Shown here one piece after another: positions 26,956 through 40,773 of a stretch of DNA of 64,000 bases. How positions within the stretch are numbered: position 1 is the stretch's first letter; each line of letters starts with the position of its first letter. Source of the stretch: Numida meleagris (taxonomy: Eukaryota; Chordata; Aves; Galliformes; Numididae); assembly GCF_002078875.1 (NCBI RefSeq), contig NC_034414.1:22994616-23058615 (forward strand), read 5' to 3'. The translations under genes were made by a program, and so were the position numbers. The notes below the pieces were generated by a model, which made no database searches, was not told the DNA's origin, and worked only from the letters and a program-made list of their open reading frames with translations.

Positions 26956-29900
26956 GCAGGAAACTCAGCTTTAGAGTGTAAAAAAATTCAAAGCAATTGC
27001 ATCAAAGAGATAGAAAGTAAAACAATCTCATAAACAACTCTGCCCTCTGCCCATTGTGTCCTTGGAGATAGATCATTGCTTGTAGGCATAGCTTTGGATA
27101 ACTCAGTGGCTTTCTGAACTGTGCTGAACTTTTCTAGTCTCCTCTGATCACAAAGAAGTTCCTTCTGTTATCTCAGGGACATGCTGTCTGCCCTGAGTCT
27201 CTCAGTCCCTCTAGGCTGCAGCCTCCCAGGCCCACATAGAGACTCTCCTATTGTCATACCTTACACTTCTGGAACCTGCTCCCCAAAACAGGCTCCTTTC
27301 TCCCCAGTGATGAACTCACTTCCCTGCTGTCAAATCCAAGGGCTCGTTTTAAAGCTACTTCTTGAAGGGACACAGCAAGCAACTGAGAACACTCACCAAA
27401 AACAAATACCATCTGTCACATTTGAGAATTTTAATTTGTGTATGCACTGACCTGAGACAAGCTCTGTAGGCAAGAACTGAACTAGATGTGGTAGTAAATT
27501 TGCTTCCTCTAAGCTACTTTCTTCAGATCTCCTAGTAAATATAAGAAGAAAACAGTTTTTGCAGACCTTATATTCCACAATAGGGTGAGTTATTATTAAA
27601 GAAAACAAGTCATATAGGCTTTGATGGAAGCACTAATGCTCAAGAATCCCCATCCATCCCATTACAAAGGCAAAGTGACACCACAGTTACTCTAAAAATA
27701 TCAGCATATTCAACGTTGATCATAGGATGAAAATATGCTACATTGATAACATAATAAGCATACATCTAGTGGTTCCTTGTGAGTATCTCTATGACATGGC
27801 TTGAGAATCAAGTGGTCATGCCGCATAGCCAAATCTGCACCCAACAATTTAACAGCATTTGTGGTCTGTCATGTCATCTGCCATACAATAGAGACAGGAG
27901 GAAGATCGGCAGCAAGGTTACTGAAGTACAGGGTGACCGGGAATATACTGCCAGCACAAGTTATTCTGCCTATAGTCCACTGATTCTTGTCTTCTGAGGG
28001 GCCACTGAGAAGGGAAAACAGTAGGAGCAAGCCAGATTAATTGTTCTAGCATAACACATCTGGCCACACAATGGAAGATTCTTGCCCTTCCCTACAGTGA
28101 GATTGAAAGAGCTGAAATTCAGTTTGAATTCCCCATACTGTATTCAGTCTCATCTACTCCCCATTAAGCTCTCAATTCAATTGAGGTATGAAGTAAGGAA
28201 AAGCCCAGTTGCACCAAATAACAGACTATCTTGAAAAGGAAGAAGGTCCTCCAGATTCAGGAGTCAGATGCTTACAGCCCGGGGAGGAGACCTGTCATGA
28301 GCTCCCTGCTCCCAAACACAAGGAAAGATACCATCATTTTGGAGGAGTTGGGGTGGGGAAGACAGCTCTTTTTTGAGATGTTTTAGGAATACCTCAGCAG
28401 TCCTTAAGTTAGAAGCCTAAACCTTAGGCACACTATTCCAGCCTGTGGACAGCAATGACCTACTTGAGTTTAAACGCTTTCAAGCTCAAATTGGTCAGAA
28501 GTCTCTACCTAACATTGCATGAGTTTGAAACTCTTTTCAGATAGAATCTCGTCATTATTCTAGAGTGATTTACCCTGATTTCACACTGTGGAACCAAATT
28601 ACAAAGAGATAGCAACTTCTACTATCATATTATTGACAAATGAAATATCTTCAGCAGCCAATCTAATTGAACCTTTAACAATCAGCGAAATCTTTTTCAA
28701 CAAGTGTGGGCATCTGAACCTTTTTTCACTTAAAAAAAAAGTAGCAGTAATAAAATAAAAAACTGACTGACAAGAATCATGCAAGAAACTGCACAGGGAG
28801 GATTCACACAAAAGTGGAATCCCAGAGGAAGAGCAAAGCCATACAAAAATGCCATGGAAGCAGCATCTCCAGTAAACAATCTGCATGTCCTGAGGATGAG
28901 GAAGTTGCTTACGGTGTCAACTTCCTACTCTAAAATAAAGATTTGATTCTATGCCAACAGTGTAGATGTTGAAGGGAAGTGCACCTTGAATTTAGGAGGT
29001 CTAGACTATATTTCCTCTAGAGGGGTTGCTGTCTAGGGACAACTCTTCACTCCAACTACAAGCCTTTTGCAGTACAATTACTTGTGTAGTAGGACACAGA
29101 TTATGACTCAACTCAGATATAGAATATTCAAGAAGCTATTACAGTAACATCTGTAAGTCAGAGGAAACAATGTCCAGACCTCTAATCAGAGGATTTGAAG
29201 ATAAATATTTCTTGTCACTATTTTAAACTGCCATAGCAATCTCAGAGGAGCCTCTTTACCTATACAGCTGAGAGACTTCATCAGTTTTCTCTCCTCAAAT
29301 CCTTCTACTTAAAAGTCTGTTCACCTCTATCACCTGATAGTCACTAGACAAATTTACACTGAGGCCTGGATATCTACTGCCATTCCTCTTAAAGTAACAA
29401 CCCTCTAAACACTCAGATGTAATAGACAGATTTTAGCTGCTGGTTTGTCAAAACATTTCCAAGATCAGCTACAAGTGTCAAGCTTTTAGGTAGGAAAAGT
29501 AGGAAGAAAAATCACCTAAAATTCAGGTGCTTCCTCAGACAAACCCTTTAACATAACAGCCATATGATGATACTGAGCCAGCTTGCATCACAACTGGTGA
29601 TAGCTGATTTGGATCGTCTGATAAGCAGCTCCACATAAATCTTTCTTTACAGTTAGCATTAGTCTGCAATTAGGAGAGAAATAAAGGAATTCTTCCATCA
29701 ACAACAGAGCTGAGAACAGCTGAGCAAATGCAAGAAAGGAACACAGTGCTGCTCTGAGGAAAAAGTAACATTTTCATAGCTTTTTACCCAAGACACATCT
29801 GAAAAGTTGAAAAATAAGCATCACCAAACCTGCTAGCTATTTAGTCTTATCTGTTTCTGAAATTGGATATACAATCAATCACAGCAGAGCAAATGTTTTA

Positions 29901-32900
29901 CTAGCATACCTTTTCAAAGAAGTATGGCTATACTAACTATTTAAGAGCTCAGAAAAAAAATAGTGATGTAGTTTTGATCATATGATAGTTGACATTTTTA
30001 AATTATTTGTAATTTTCCATAGTAATCTTTCTTACTCCAGCTAAGCAGCCATGAGGATGAATCCACAATACTCAACAGCCTCCTCTTTAAGATACACATA
30101 ATTACCGTATCAGGTGACAAATGTGACAGTTATGTTGACATTACAGCCAGAAGCAGTACAAATGTCCCTGCAGCTAAGACTGCTTTTCTCTTGTTGCCCT
30201 TTATAGTGCACATGAAGTCAAAGAAATTCTAAGATTCTGTACCTCTGGCAATGAAAAATTACTGACTCATCCAGCAATTTCTTAAGTCTCCAGCAAATTC
30301 TAAGTTCAGAAATCAGGCAGGTGGCTTGGCTATCCACTTCTTATTAATCTGCCCTCTGGCATGTGTCAGTGCTCTGAAAGAATTTTGTATTATGCTTTAA
30401 TAAAGCCTTTCAAGATATATTGAAAGTGTAAGTGATTTTTCACTGAAGGACATTTGTGTGGTAGTCCCTAGATGGAGGCTAATTATCTTTTCCTTGAATA
30501 TATTTTTAAGAGTAGCTAGCTTCAACAATGCAAGAGTGATATTTTGACATCACTCAAACTCATGTTATTAGATTTGTTTGATCTTTAGAGGACAGCAAAC
30601 AACACACACAATCCCATTTAGGAATTTAAATGAACCAACTCCTGTAAGTTATTATGCCTATGTTCATTCACCTACAAATTCCAAAGCAATAAAAGAATAA
30701 GAAACTAAATTGGATAGAAAAAGAAGTTAGCTCTCTCAATTGAAACTCTGATGAATATATTTAGGATAATGTTATTTTTTCTTATTTCCACAACTCCTTC
30801 TTTATTAACCAATTATATCAGTCTCTGAAAATGGTAAACTATCTCTAAGAAAGAGGTAGATGAGGAGAGGGTTCTCCCCAGTATCTCCATGGGGATGCAT
30901 ATGCTATTTATAGCCCAGCTTAGGACTTCTCTAAACCAAATGTAACACCTATTTTCATCTTCTTTCTATATCATTATCTGAGTCCTGCTAGAAGAAACTT
31001 AATGGCACTGCTTAGAAATGTTCCACTTCCATGATTTTCCTTATTAGAACTGTTGCTCTCTGCAGAATTATTGGTGTGATTCTAATTAGCATGCAATGCC
31101 TTCAATTAGAGAACCCATAGTTGCCTTGGTTAAAAAAATAACCCTGAATCTCATCACTTAAAAGATTAATAAAGCCTCAGTATTAATTCTCGTTAAGTCT
31201 TTTCATTCCCAGTATAAATTATATTTGATATGGAGAAAGGAGAAGAGTGAAATCACAAAAGCTGTGCCAATTCAAATGTCTATGACACACACAAATGAAG
31301 TGCCAGATAAATAGCCTCAACAAGCTCCAGTGTTTCAGAGAGGACATGTATTTTACTTCTGCTAGTGTGTGGGCAGCTTGCCTTGTAGCAGAGAAAAAGC
31401 AGGTCAGTGTTTACAGTATGAGAATCACCTGAAGAAAGGAATAACCATTTATCACTTCTGTCAAGAAGAAGCACCAGAAGGAAGGATTTTGAAGATCTAT
31501 TTGATTTCCTACTTTGGAAATCCTATTTTCTTTAACGGGTATACTGCAGGACAAAAGTATTGTCAATTAACTGCAGATTAAAATCAATAAATAGGTGCAT
31601 CATGAATTCTATTCTGCTTTCTTTGAAGATTTTGAGGAACTATATAGCTACATTTGAGTCTTTACTGCCTTTCTCTTAAACGTGTCTTGTCATCCTTCCT
31701 AAATGACTCAATGAACAAAATTTGCGCTTACTCAACAGAAGCATGTCAAGCCAGATCACGACAGTCAGAATGTTTATTGTGTAGAACTTTATCATTTTAA
31801 CGTTACCATAGCTAAATGAATCAGCACATAATCTACCCATCCTAATAGCCTTTTAAGATCTTAGGCAGATGTAGCCTAGAAATTATGACAACTGATACTT
31901 CTGTATTTCCTCTCTGTATTCCTCATGATCATATCTTTGAAGAAACTCATTCCTAGAGTTCTTCTTTTTCCTCTGCTAGGGATTTACTCTATTGAAAAAT
32001 AAATACAATGAATTTTTTTTTTCTCTTAATATATAATCTGAAGACTGATTTAGGAGAACACTTGCTTTTCTGGCTTCATTCCTTTATGCAGTAGAAAGTA
32101 GAAGTTTCAAAAGATCACCCCTTTCAATATCTAATTCCCTGTTACTGTTAGCAAAGTTCTGTATCCTACAAAATATTGTCAAGCTAATGCTACTGTGGTT
32201 GACAGCAGGAGCAAGCAGTTCTTAGCCACCAGTTTATCAGTGAGACATTCAACTGAGTAACAATCAACTGTTCAACCAACATTTGCTTTGGAAATGAGGG
32301 GAGTTTAAAAAAAAAATCAACATTATCCAGACAGTGCTTACTCTCAGAGCTTCACAAAGTTCACACAATTTGTTGTGTAGATGGACCTCCATCATCCACT
32401 GTTTTACTTTCCATAGTTCAAATTGCATTATCAGGTACAGGTTCCTTTCCATCTATATCTCATATTAGCAAGTCTGTCTCAGCTCCGTCATCTTCATCAT
32501 TTTAGCTTTCTCTCCTTGGTACAGGGGACATTCATCTTAACTCATCTTAAAAAAATATGGCCAAGTGTTATCTTTTGTTTTCAATCTGACAGCATGCCTT
32601 GAAAACCCTATAGAAAAATTGCTCTGCAAAAATTACGCATTGCCTTACTGTTAGATTCACCTTTAAAAACACTCCATATCTCTTAATTGTTCATTTGATA
32701 TAAAATATAACTTCAGGCATGTATGTGACTTAATCTTCTCCTCTCCCACAGAAAGAACTAAAAGCATCTCAAAATAGCTCCTTTCAGTAAGACTCTGGAA
32801 ACAGTAGACAGAAGACGTAATCGATCTCTGCCCCATCAATTAATGTCCTGTTAGACAGGTATTCATTATGCAGCCCTGTGAACCATATAGGGGTCTGAGA

Positions 32901-34334
32901 ATGACATTTACGAATATCCATTACGTTATAGATACAAAAATCAGTGAGATTAAAAAAACCAAAGTTTAATTTCACAACACCTAACCTCAAGACATCACAT
33001 TAACTGGAATTCAAGAAAACTAAAATGAGAAGAACAGAAAAGCTTTCTCTTCTTATCAATCTGACGCACGAAATATTCCATTCCTAAACTTAGGTTTGTA
33101 AAAGGGTCTGTCCATGCAACCGAAAATCACTGCTGGGACTGTCCTATGCATACAGAGTGACAGGAGATTTGTATTTTTTCATTATTTCAGCTCCCGTACA
33201 AACATAAAGGGCCTAATCTTATGCATTACCTTTGATTGCAACATTCTTAGGAAAAAAAGTGAATTGCATTTATTTTTATTTAGAGGAATTTATCTGAAAA
33301 GGTTTCTGTTCATTTCACATCAGAAGTAACTCTGTAAGTACATTTGACACTTTCACTGAGATATGCAACAGTGAAATCCCTATTATTCTCCCCCAAAAAA
33401 GCAGCTTGAGTTTTTTTCCTCCAGATGTCCTTTAAGTGAAAACTTGGCTTCACTCCGCATACTCCTATTAACAAAGCCAGAACTTCACCCACTAATTAAT
33501 CAGAAATGGTAATACCCACATATGATACTGTTCAGGATTGTCTGTTATATGAGCATAAATAAAAGGGAATAAAATAAAATCTTGAGGACAAAATATAAGA
33601 TTGTCAGGTATACATTAAAAATCATGCAGAATTTAACCAACATATTTTCATTTAACATTTATAGGTCTCTTTGAAATCCTCATGTGGACGATGTAAAGAA
33701 ATGCAGAGTATTGTGCTTTATATATTGTGTATACATATATATATTTGTTATTTGTATCTGTACTGTGCATGATACTGTTAAGATATATCCTAGTTATTAT
33801 GCCAAGAGCTATAATATTAAATTGATCCTATTAAAATATTTTCTCTTCAAAATCTCTGGACTGTAGTAGAGTTGGTGGGAGTTCTTCTATTTGCCATTTA
33901 TTCCTTCCAGAGAAAGTGAGTCCAGGCATACTTACTATATCACTTGTTCCCTACTGTGATAATTACGCTACCTTAATGGGTTTGAACAGCAGAAAAAGAA
34001 ATTATCCTAAACTGGTTCAATTTAAAATACACAAGTCATTGCAATATCAGCAGCAGTTTATAAAACCAATGTCAGGGAAGTTACCTAACAGTTGTTTATT
34101 TTTAAATAATCTCACTTACTCAGTTGTTATGCTCTCTAAGGACACCGCTCTTGTCAAGCATTTTTGCATAGAGTTTATTTACATAGATCTGTGCCATTTT
34201 TAGGGCTGTTATTTCCCTCAAAGTTCACAATAGATACTGAAGGCCGAATAAGACAATTTTGTGATGTAGTTTCAGGTCAATGTCATAACTGATTTATTAT
34301 TCACATTCTGAGCTGCACAACAGAAAGAAAAAGA

Positions 34335-34348
34335 ATATATATATATAT
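34335..34348. repeat. (AT)7 microsatellite
   Basis: Seven perfect AT units. Confidence 0.85.
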
Positions 34349-37300
34349 GCATAAGTTCTTCAACCTTCACAGCATCTGCATCAAAATCAGAGGGAAATGT
34401 AAATTTGTCCAAATTAGAGCAAACAGTGTTTTCTACCAAGCCTGTTTCTCTCTCTGTTTTCTCTGCTTATATTCTATTAGATAGTTCATAGGAATTTTTC
34501 ATTGTTATTAGTGGTTCCTATATGATTAAGTAAGTAAAAATTGGGAATCATGACCAATTATCCACTGCTTTACTTTCATTCTATATACATAAATACTAAC
34601 ATCAATAATTGAAGTTGAATATTTAAGTGCTAGATACCGACACACACACATACCTTCTGAGAATTCTCCAGCCTTAAAAGTTGCAGTCTTGGTATTCTAA
34701 ACTTTGAAGCTTTGGATCATTAGGAAAAAAAATTTACTATGCTGATGCAAAAATTTCTTTGAACACTGTTTTTAATAAATAGCATAGAAGCATTACACTT
34801 TACATGAATCTGTTTATTTTTTTCAGTCAATTTATATGATACTGATATAAACTGATACTTTATGTAATCTCTGACTACTTGTAAATGTTCACAATGATAA
34901 ATTACCTTAAGTCACAGCTTTTCTTTAAATGCTCACTGACTGATGTTGCTTTTATCTTAATTCTCAGTATTTCCTCTCCATTTCTCCAACATTTTCTATG
35001 AATCCAACAGGTCTCCCTAACCCTGCATCTTCCTCTTCCTACATTTTCCCATTACTCTGTGAAAATATATTCTACACAATTCTAATACTGACAAAGAACC
35101 AAATAAGTTATGCAAAATGATATCCTCACCAGATCAGGTCCCCACATCTCTTGACTATTTTTCTTCTGGAAACCAGTAAACCTTCCAACTAAACTGTATT
35201 TTTCCTAAAATATTACAGTTATTTTCTTCATACGTTCTCTTTCTTTAGGACTGGTATTTTAAACAGAATAATATTCCCTTGAGTTTCTTTTTCTTTCTTT
35301 TATTTTAAATATTGCATTAAAAATAAAACCTTACAGAAGAAGTTCCTTGTAAAACTTCAATCTTTTCCCTTATGTACAAATCTCATCTACTAAATGATAG
35401 GGAAATCTTAAATAAGAATAGCATGATCATGTAATTACCAACTGTACTGTAATACAGAGATTCAAAGAAATAGAATAAAATTCACATGAGCAACCACAAA
35501 GGTCGTATCTGAGAACATGACTTCAGAATCAAAATTATATTTGCTTGAAAGGTTTCCTTATTAGGGTGGAAGATAAGAAAAGGTGTCCCATGATCAGTAT
35601 GGAACAACAAAAAGAAGAAAATAAATAGTTTTTTTTCTACCTCTTTGTCTCCTCTTTTACCCTGTAAGAAGCATCAGGAAAAAAAAAGGAAAAAAATTGT
35701 ATTACATTTTAAATTTATAACATAATGGAAAATGTCAGACAATTTAAAGAGAGAATTCACTACCACCCCTCCCAATAATAATGACTCCACATTTCTCACT
35801 TTGTTTCTTTCATAACTAAATTAAGGTTTCAGTCTTCCTATACTCTATGATCTCCAGAAATGCACATGGATATCATACAAATCCTATTTCATATCCCTAA
35901 AATAATCTCACAAATGCAATTACCACTTTTTATTAATGTTACTTTAGTTATCCATTGAAAAAAAATCATTCTGCATATTCTAAACTTTCTGCCAATTGCT
36001 CTGGCTCCTATTAGAGGAAAAACAAGCATATCTAAAGAAGCTTTTCAGGTTAAATTCCAAGTTTTATGTTTACGTAAAAATGACTTAGGACCTAAAAAGC
36101 ATGCTACAGATCTCTTTTTTTCGCATGATCAGTTGAAGTTTCAGCTGAAAGGAGACAGGAAGAAGATAGTTAGTGCTGGAACATTTACTTTGACTCTGAC
36201 TACAGTAGTTGGATGAGTGCATATGTTAAAACCATTGAAGAAGCAAAATTTGTGAAGTGGAAGGAAAGAAGCAGCTCCATGAGTCTATGTAGGGGCTCTA
36301 ACTATAGATAATGATTTAAGAGCTTAGGATTTCTGTCTCAGAGAAGCAAAAATAAGTTACATGAAATGTCAATGTTGTCATAAACACTTCTCTCAGATAT
36401 ATTAAGTTCAGTGCACAAAGAAATATAGGGCAATAATGTTATGGTCAGGAGTATCAGTAAGCACAAAAAAGCACTGCAGATCCACAGACTAAGCAAACTG
36501 ACTAACTGCATCCCCCAGCTTAAATCAGAAGCAAGCTAAAGTAGAGCTAGCTACAGTTCATGTGTGATCAAGATAGACAAATTACCCAACCCATTTGTCT
36601 CTATACAGTTTATTTGATTGAATGCTATCTTTCCAGGACCACTGGTAGAGGTTAATTTTCATTATCTGACTATATTTCTGGACTATACCAGGGATTGTAT
36701 TATGCAAGTTTTCATCAGTGACGATTTCTTGTAGGTTGGTTGCCATCAAAAAGAGCATTAATAGCAAGGTAAATCTACTACGTGATCTTTCTTGGAACAA
36801 GAGCAGTTTGCAAGCTGCCGCTTTGCTTACAGAGCAGGAACAAGCCACTAACGCTGTTCTAAACAACTGTCCTGATTATTCAGCAACTTTACCAGCTTGA
36901 TTTTGAAGCCCTTCAAGATTATTAAGGTTTTTCTTTTGCCAGTAAAGACAAGCTTCAATACATTGGTTAGAGATGAAAATCTTTTTGCTTTAAAAAAAAT
37001 GTGTTCATTTTTTAACTTCATATTAAAAACACTGAGTAGATTGCTTTCTATACTTTGTCTGCAGTTTTATTTATGAAAAGTCACAATATACAAATAACTA
37101 TTTCATCCAATTTCCAATGTGTAATCAGCTTCATGTACCAGTCTCAACGATTAAAGTAATAACATTTCCAAAAAAAAAAAGAGTTGACTATTACCAGTCA
37201 GTTTCACAGTGTAAATTCAACTTTGAGAAAAATCAAATTTTTATTGACCTGTAAGCATTGTAGGAACAGTTAAAAGTCCTTTTCAAATTATGCTATTTGC

Positions 37301-37629
37301 AGTGCCACTAATACCAACAGACTTAGCACACAGATTTAAAGCAACATTAAAAAAAAAAAAAGTGTTGCACTATTGAATTCAGGGTACCATCTTCACTATC
37401 AAATCCCTCTTACTGAAATTTAATACATTGCACAGAAAGAAGATATTCACACCTCCAAAACAAATTAATAATTTGACCCAACTTAACAAGGACACACTGG
37501 ATAAACATGGAATTCTGCATTTGTATTATTAAATATGAGAAGACAAGAGCCACAATATTTAGAGTAGTAGACAGTCCCATTTCGCCACCCATTTCAAGAC
37601 CCTCTGAATAGCAGCACAACCATCTGTTG

Positions 37630-38410
37630 TATCAACTCTCCTCAGTCTTGAATTATCTGCAGACTCACAGTAGGTCCAGTCTCATTCTATAACCTAGGCC
37701 ATCAATGAAAATACTAGACAGTATCGATCCTGGTATTGACCCTTGATATACCAGCGGGTCTCCAGCTGGACTTCATGCCGCTGACAAAAACTGCTAAGGT
37801 CAGCAGTTCAGCTAGTTTTCAATCTACCTCACAGTTCACTTTGCTAGTCAGCACTTCTTAAGTTCTTCTAGATGATGTAATTGGGAGACTATATAAAGTC
37901 TTACTAAAATCAAGATCAACAACATCCCCCGTTTTCCTGTCATCTACCTTGCCAATCATCCTTTCATAGCTTTTCAATAATGGTACCAGATAGTCAAGCA
38001 TCACATTTAGTCCTTTCATGAATTCACACCAACTACTATCAGTCACCTACTGTCTCTAACTTGTTTAGAAACAGTTTCCCTGATTATTTGCTCCATGGCT
38101 TCCCAGGAACTAAGGTGAGGCTGATCAATTTGTAGCTCCTCTTTTTGGCCCTTCTTGATGGTAAGAGTGATACTTACTTTTTTCTATTCCTTAGGAATCA
38201 ACCCCAAACACAATGATCTTTCAGAAAAAAAAGTTATGAGTGACCTTGCAAGGACATCAGTGAGCTTCATCAGCACTTGCTGAGTCAGGTCCACATCAGG
38301 ACTTGCATATGCCCAGTTTGTTCAAATCTTTCCTAACCTAGCTCTCCCCAACCTAGGGTAAGTCTTCATTTCCTCAGACTTTCTCACTGGTGTCAGGGGC
38401 CAGTGAGATA
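37630..38410 (-). mobile_element. Old CR1 LINE fragment covering reverse-transcriptase region
   Basis: In the minus orientation the sequence gives degraded CR1 reverse-transcriptase pieces such as GDVVDLDFSKTLYSLP (the conserved VVYLDFSKAFD block) and LNVMLDYLVPLLKSYERMIG. On the plus strand, phrases such as TCCAGCTGGACTTCATGCCGCTGAC and GGACTTGCATATGCCCAG are typical of CR1 reverse complements in birds. Many stops and indels show great age. Ends are approximate. Confidence 0.75.
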
Positions 38411-40276
38411 AATCTGTTTAAGCGAATACAGCCTAAATGAAAACAAGACAAGTATTTACAAAGAGAAAAATAAAGAATGGGTCAGAAATGAGATCTCCTC
38501 CATACTGACAAAGTGGAAAATAGCATTTGCCTCACAAAAAAAAAAAAAAAAAAAAAAAAGATTCCTGCCGCAGAAATTGGTTTTATGCTCTCAGAATAAT
38601 CGTAATTAATATATTAATATTCTTCAAATAGCAAGCATGTAAGCAATCAGAACTAGGGACAATGAAGCAGACTGAAAGCTGATATCTTACAAGGGATCCA
38701 CAATCAAAGCATAACAGGTGAAAAACGTGTCACAGTTTGGAAAGGTAAAAATAAAACTATTTTATTCTATAATGTCTTATTCTTTGAAGAATCAGAAGAG
38801 AATGAAGTACAAGCAGGGGAAAAGCTTCTATTCAATCCAAAATAAAGTATAAATTAAAAAGGCTTAATTCCTCCCTTACAACTTATTTGATGGAGACAGA
38901 ACTGTCATAAATAAACAGATGGGTAACTTTCCACTTTTGGAACAGAACACTCACTTAGGATTCCTTCACAGGACACGATGTTGTTTGCCAAGTTCATCTG
39001 ATGTTTTTCTCTCCAGGAAACAAAAAGAAAATACAAACCTCCCTAATGGTTACGATATGTTAATTAACCTATCACTTCCAGAATATAATAGCTTGCCAGC
39101 AGAAAACGATAAAATTCTGAACTGACTTCAATAGGACTCCCCATTCTAGATGACAGGTATTATTAACGAGTGTTTAAGCACTATTAGGTAGCCATATTTG
39201 GATGGTCCAAACAGCTTTCATTAGGTTTGATAGTCATTAGGAGTTTAAGCCAGCTTAAGAATATTTTTTTCAAGTGCATTAACATCATGACTTCAGTGTT
39301 GGACAGGTATGCTTAATCCAGGGTTACGAAGAATGAAGGTTTAGTTATATTACAATGAGTTTCACTTTACTATGGTTAGATTGCTGCTGTTACCCCAGAT
39401 TGTGTATTAAAACTATACAAAGTATGTCTGACCATACTACACTGAAGTACAGACAGTGGACCTCTGAGATACAGACATACATGATAATCAGGACTTCTCA
39501 TAGCTTTACAATCTTATGGCACTTATTGACTAAGGCACAATTAAAGCAAAACTCAATTAATTTGTAATTACCCAGCAATAATGATTATGTTTTCTTTTAC
39601 TCTGAACATCTGTGAAGAAATGTTTTCACCTTCACTGAACATTAGTCAAACACCTGTTCTCTGAGCTGTGAAGCGGTGGGGAATCATTCTCCAACTGGGG
39701 GTTTAATATGTGCTGAAATGGGAACACGTATCTGTGATTTCATTAACAAGGAAGAATGTGATAATACAAGAAAACAGCTAACACTTCTTGGAAGCTAAAA
39801 TGTAAACTGTCCTTCAAACTAAATGAGATGAGCCACACGAAGCCATTTCAAAATAAGTATCAAGGCCCAGTAGCAAGATTTTTGATCTAAAAGAAAGTGC
39901 ACTGTCATCCTACCTTCACATTTCAGTAGTTTAAATGCTTTCTGCTTTTTCTTGGCTATTATTTGAGATACGCAATTCAGTCCAGATTTCCACGTCTCAT
40001 GTCTAATTTTAAAATGTTACCTCACTATTAAAAGAAAAAGTCAATTATTTAGATTGAAAATAGATATGATTTATATAATTAAAAAGTATTAATATTTTTG
40101 TTAATTAAAACTTTTAAAACTATTAACATCAATAAATAGTGACATAGTATGAACTCAAACATCGGTTTCTAATGTTTCACATATTTTAAGTAATAGCTAC
40201 AGATAGCATTTAGCCGATACCAACATAACCTAGATTCTGCAATAGTGCTAAAATCACTGTGATTAGCCTAAGGCAA
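38411..40276. other. Gene-free stretch
   Basis: Contains the 24-base A run near its left end. Nothing else was recognised. Confidence 0.6.
38536..38559 (+). repeat. 24-base A run
   Basis: An uninterrupted run of 24 A close to the right end of the old CR1 fragment. No retrocopy with a poly(A) tail can be recognised to its left. Confidence 0.9.
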
Positions 40277-40773
40277 TGGCACCCAGCACAAGAAGGACAT
40301 GGAGCTCTTGGAAAGAGTGCAGAGGAGGGCAACTAAGATGATCAGAGGCCTGGAGCACCTCTCCTATGAGGAAAGGTTGAGGGAACTGGGCTTGTTTAGT
40401 TTGGAGAAGAGAAGGCTCCGGGGAGACCTCATTGTGGCCTTCCAATACTTGAAGGAAGCGTATAAACAGGAGGGGGGTCGATTGTTTGTGAGGGTGGATA
40501 GCGATAGGACAAGGGGGAATGGTTTTAAGCTGAGAAAGGGGAGATTTAGGTTAGATATTAGGAGGAAGTTTTTCACACAGAGGGTGGTGACGCACTGGAA
40601 CAGGTTGCCCAGGGAGGTTGTGGATGCCCCATCCCTGGAGGCATTCAAGGCCAGACTGGATGTGGCTCTGGGCAGCCTGGTCTAGTGGTTGGCAACCCTG
40701 CATTTGGCAGGGGGGTTGAGACTCGATGATCTTTGAGGTCCTTTTCAACCCAAGCCATTCTATGATTCTATGA
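40277..40773 (+). mobile_element. CR1 LINE, 5'-truncated 3' end with intact ORF2 tail
   Basis: This is the best preserved CR1 copy in the window. It begins within ORF2 (ACCCAGCACAAGAAGGACATGG) and ends with the CR1 tail ATTCTATGATTCTATGA. A plus-strand frame (40299-40685, 128 codons) is unbroken and carries the conserved end of the CR1 reverse transcriptase protein: [60 protein letters not shown]. The 3' untranslated part follows the TAG. Truncation at the 5' end and lack of a clear target duplication are normal for CR1. It is dead for movement because the endonuclease and catalytic reverse transcriptase parts are absent. Confidence 0.95.
40299..40685 (+). pseudogene. CR1 ORF2 C-terminal fragment, open
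   Basis: A 128-codon open frame encodes the C-terminal end of CR1 ORF2, downstream of the catalytic reverse transcriptase. The first methionine is internal to the original protein, and no gene start is implied. The unbroken frame suggests a relatively recent insertion compared with the other CR1 copies here. Confidence 0.85.

Larger units (their letters stand above)
20202..37629. other. Gene-free stretch
   Basis: About 17 kb between the solo LTR and the old CR1. Apart from the two tentative MIR-like segments, an A run, a short hairpin and an (AT)7 tract, I recognise nothing. The part from 33,500 to 36,500 is especially AT-rich. No frame exceeds 98 codons. Confidence 0.6.

Noticed and set aside
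28981..29030. Possible CR1 3'-end scrap (GGTCTAGACTATATTTCCTCTAGAGG)
   Set aside because: Only a loose resemblance to the CR1 motif, with no second landmark nearby.
38500..38560. Processed pseudogene ending in the 24-base A run
   Set aside because: No gene-like sequence or poly(A) signal at the right distance upstream, and no flanking duplication.
40364..40748. Minus-strand open frames of 94 and 65 codons
   Set aside because: Antisense shadows of the CR1 ORF2 tail at 40299-40685.
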